Shown in pieces: positions 6,084 to 7,366 of a stretch of 7,366 bases of DNA. A program made the translations under genes and the position numbers. The DNA is taken from NCBI GenBank assembly GCA_002390225.1, contig DGOW01000023.1:1-7366 (forward strand), read 5' to 3'. The stretch is from Gemmatimonadales bacterium UBA4456 (GTDB lineage: Bacteria; Gemmatimonadota; Gemmatimonadetes; Longimicrobiales; Gaopeijiaceae). Below the pieces are notes generated by a model, which saw only the letters and a list, made by a program, of their open reading frames with translations, made no database searches and was not told the origin of the DNA. Numbering within the stretch: the first letter of the stretch is position 1; each line of letters starts with the position of its first letter.

Positions 6084-6835
6084 TGGAGTCCGCGACATTC
6101 AAGGTGTGGCGAGGGGACCAGGAAGGTGGGGACTTCGAGACCTACGATGTGGATCTGGAGCCCGGGTACGTCGTTCTCGATGCCATCCACAAGATTCAGG
6201 CTGAGCAGGCAACAGACCTGGCGTGCCGCTGGAACTGCAAGGCTGGCAAGTGTGGGTCTTGCTCCGCTGAGGTGAACGGATCGCCCCGGCTCATGTGCAT
6301 GACGCGCGTCGAAGACGTGGCCGGTGACGGTCCCATCACCGTTGAGCCGATGCGTGCATTCCCGGTGCTCAAGGATCTGGTTACCGACGTCTCGTGGAAC
6401 TACGAGGTTAAGGCGGCCATCCAGCAGGTGACGCCCCGTGAGCCTGACTTCGAGGACGGCTCATGGGAGATGAACCAGTACGATGTGGAGCGCCCTCAGG
6501 AGTTCCGGAAGTGCATCGAGTGCTTCCTGTGTCAAAACGTGTGTCATGTGCTCCGTGACCATCAGATGCATGCCGAGTTTGCCGGTCCGAGGCACTTCGT
6601 CTTCGCAGCTCAGGCCGAGATGAACCCGATCGACGTGGGTGATCGGGTCGCGCATCTGCGCGACGACATGGGCATCGGCTACTGCAACATCACGAAGTGC
6701 TGTACCACGGTGTGCCCGGAGAACATCTCGATCACGGACAACGCCATCATTCCGCTGAAGGAGCGTGTAGTCGATCGTTCGTACGACCCACTGGCGAAGC
6801 TCATGGGTGCGGTCTTCGGCTCCGAGAAGGGCTGA
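6083..6835 (+). CDS. sdhB: succinate dehydrogenase/fumarate reductase iron-sulfur subunit
   Basis: Predicted 250-residue electron-transfer subunit linking FAD in SdhA to quinone at the anchor. The N-terminal ferredoxin-like domain has the [2Fe-2S] ligands C52, C57, C60 and C72 (NCKAGKCGSC, then LMCM). The C-terminal domain has C144, C147 and C150 (CIECFLC) plus C211 (VCPEN) for the [4Fe-4S] cluster. C154, C201 and C207 (VCHV; YCNITKCC) fit the [3Fe-4S] cluster by spacing compared with E. coli SdhB (6 and 4 residues between the last three). C206 next to C207 and C48 before the first cluster are extra cysteines. The residue after C154 is histidine (CHVLRDH) where E. coli-type proteins have proline; I recall this pattern in Sdh1-like complexes. 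The length fits the family. The ATG shares its A with the sdhA stop and has a strong ribosome binding site. Confidence 0.96.
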   Translation: MESATFKVWRGDQEGGDFETYDVDLEPGYVVLDAIHKIQAEQATDLACRWNCKAGKCGSCSAEVNGSPRLMCMTRVEDVAGDGPITVEPMRAFPVLKDLVTDVSWNYEVKAAIQQVTPREPDFEDGSWEMNQYDVERPQEFRKCIECFLCQNVCHVLRDHQMHAEFAGPRHFVFAAQAEMNPIDVGDRVAHLRDDMGIGYCNITKCCTTVCPENISITDNAIIPLKERVVDRSYDPLAKLMGAVFGSEKG

Positions 6836-6850
6836 CGGAAACGGTCGCAC

Positions 6851-7351
6851 ATGTTCGAATTAAAAAGCCTCTCTTCGGACGCTCTGGACGCCGCCCGGGA
6901 CAAGGCGTCTCAGTACCGCCTCCTGAATCACCCGTTCCTGGCCGAAAGCATCTGTCGCGACATCCTCGAGGTGAACCCTGACGACCAGGGCGCGCTCGTG
7001 ATCCTGTGCCTCACCCTCAGTGATCAATTCGGTGTAGAAGGTGGCGCGACAGTGCGGGCTGCGATGGATGTGGTTGAGCGGCTCAATGGTGAGTACGAAC
7101 GCGCCTACTACGCCGGCATGGTGGCGGAGCGGAAGGCGTTCTCAAGCCTTCGGCGTGGAGGGCTGGCAGCAGGACAGGTCGCCTACGATTGGTTTGTTCG
7201 AGCGATGGGCCACTTCGATGCGGCCGCGCAGATCCGGCCTGCGGGAAATGACGACGCAGTTCTGCGCTGGAACACCTGCGCTCGGGTGATGAATTCCCGC
7301 CCGGACGTGCGTCCGGGACACGACGACTCCGGACCGTCGTTGCTCGAGTAG
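6851..7351 (+). CDS. TPR-like protein linked to the SDH operon
   Basis: Predicted 166-residue soluble, mostly helical protein. Residues 10-45 (ALDAARDKASQYRLLNHP, then FLAESICRDILEVNPDDQGAL) form a tetratricopeptide-type helix pair with the usual 'xxNPDDxxAL' ending. A second helical block follows (70-100, ERAYYAGMVAERKAF), then YDWFVRAMGHFDAAAQIRPAGNDDAVLRWNTCARVM (112-147), whose 'GNDDAVLRWN' end looks conserved. I recall a family with the same order in environmental bacteria, annotated only as TPR protein. There is no signal peptide or membrane segment, so it is probably cytoplasmic. It starts 15 bases after the sdhB stop on the same strand with only a weak ribosome site (GGAA, 6838-6841), so it is likely co-transcribed. 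A role as scaffold or assembly helper for the complex is an inference from position. The last 16 residues are polar and probably disordered. Confidence 0.8.
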   Translation: MFELKSLSSDALDAARDKASQYRLLNHPFLAESICRDILEVNPDDQGALVILCLTLSDQFGVEGGATVRAAMDVVERLNGEYERAYYAGMVAERKAFSSLRRGGLAAGQVAYDWFVRAMGHFDAAAQIRPAGNDDAVLRWNTCARVMNSRPDVRPGHDDSGPSLLE

Positions 7352-7366
7352 GAAGCTGCAGCCCTC

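Overview
The core of this GC-rich window is a complete three-gene operon for a membrane-bound succinate dehydrogenase/fumarate reductase (sdhC-like anchor, sdhA flavoprotein, sdhB iron-sulfur subunit; 3457-6835, plus strand). A TPR-like gene follows closely on the same strand (6851-7351). The anchor is a single protein of about 269 residues with five predicted helices and an unusual Cys/His set. This is the layout of the mycobacterial Sdh1 type rather than the four-subunit SdhCDAB of E. coli.

The left half is looser. At the left edge, on the minus strand, lies a fragment of an IS91-family (HUH, Y2) transposase that runs off the window. Next, also on the minus strand, is a secreted outer-membrane beta-barrel-like protein (332-997) and a four-helix membrane protein of unknown function (1425-1874). 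On the plus strand is a second four-helix membrane protein (2445-2816). Gene-poor stretches of about 430, 570 and 640 bases separate these. They hold inverted repeats, a strong Shine-Dalgarno sequence with no gene behind it, and a probable eroded coding tail with a frameshift (2093-2297).

Organism: the signal-peptide-bearing beta-barrel protein points to a bacterium with an outer membrane, the base composition is high in G+C, and several starts have recognisable Shine-Dalgarno sites. From memory, the barrel family and the SDH plus TPR set fit an uncultured Gemmatimonadota/Acidobacteriota-like lineage. That is an inference and the sequence here cannot settle it.

How the genes work together: the SDH genes are joined by TGATG stop/start overlaps, so they are probably translated in a coupled, stoichiometric way. 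SdhA oxidises succinate on covalent FAD, SdhB carries electrons through three Fe-S clusters, and the anchor passes them to quinone, possibly through an extra metal cluster in the membrane. The leader before sdhC has two perfect small hairpins, the second touching the ribosome binding site. I saw no clear undescribed system; the anchor's Cys/His motif, the SDH leader and the TPR partner gene are the parts most worth checking.
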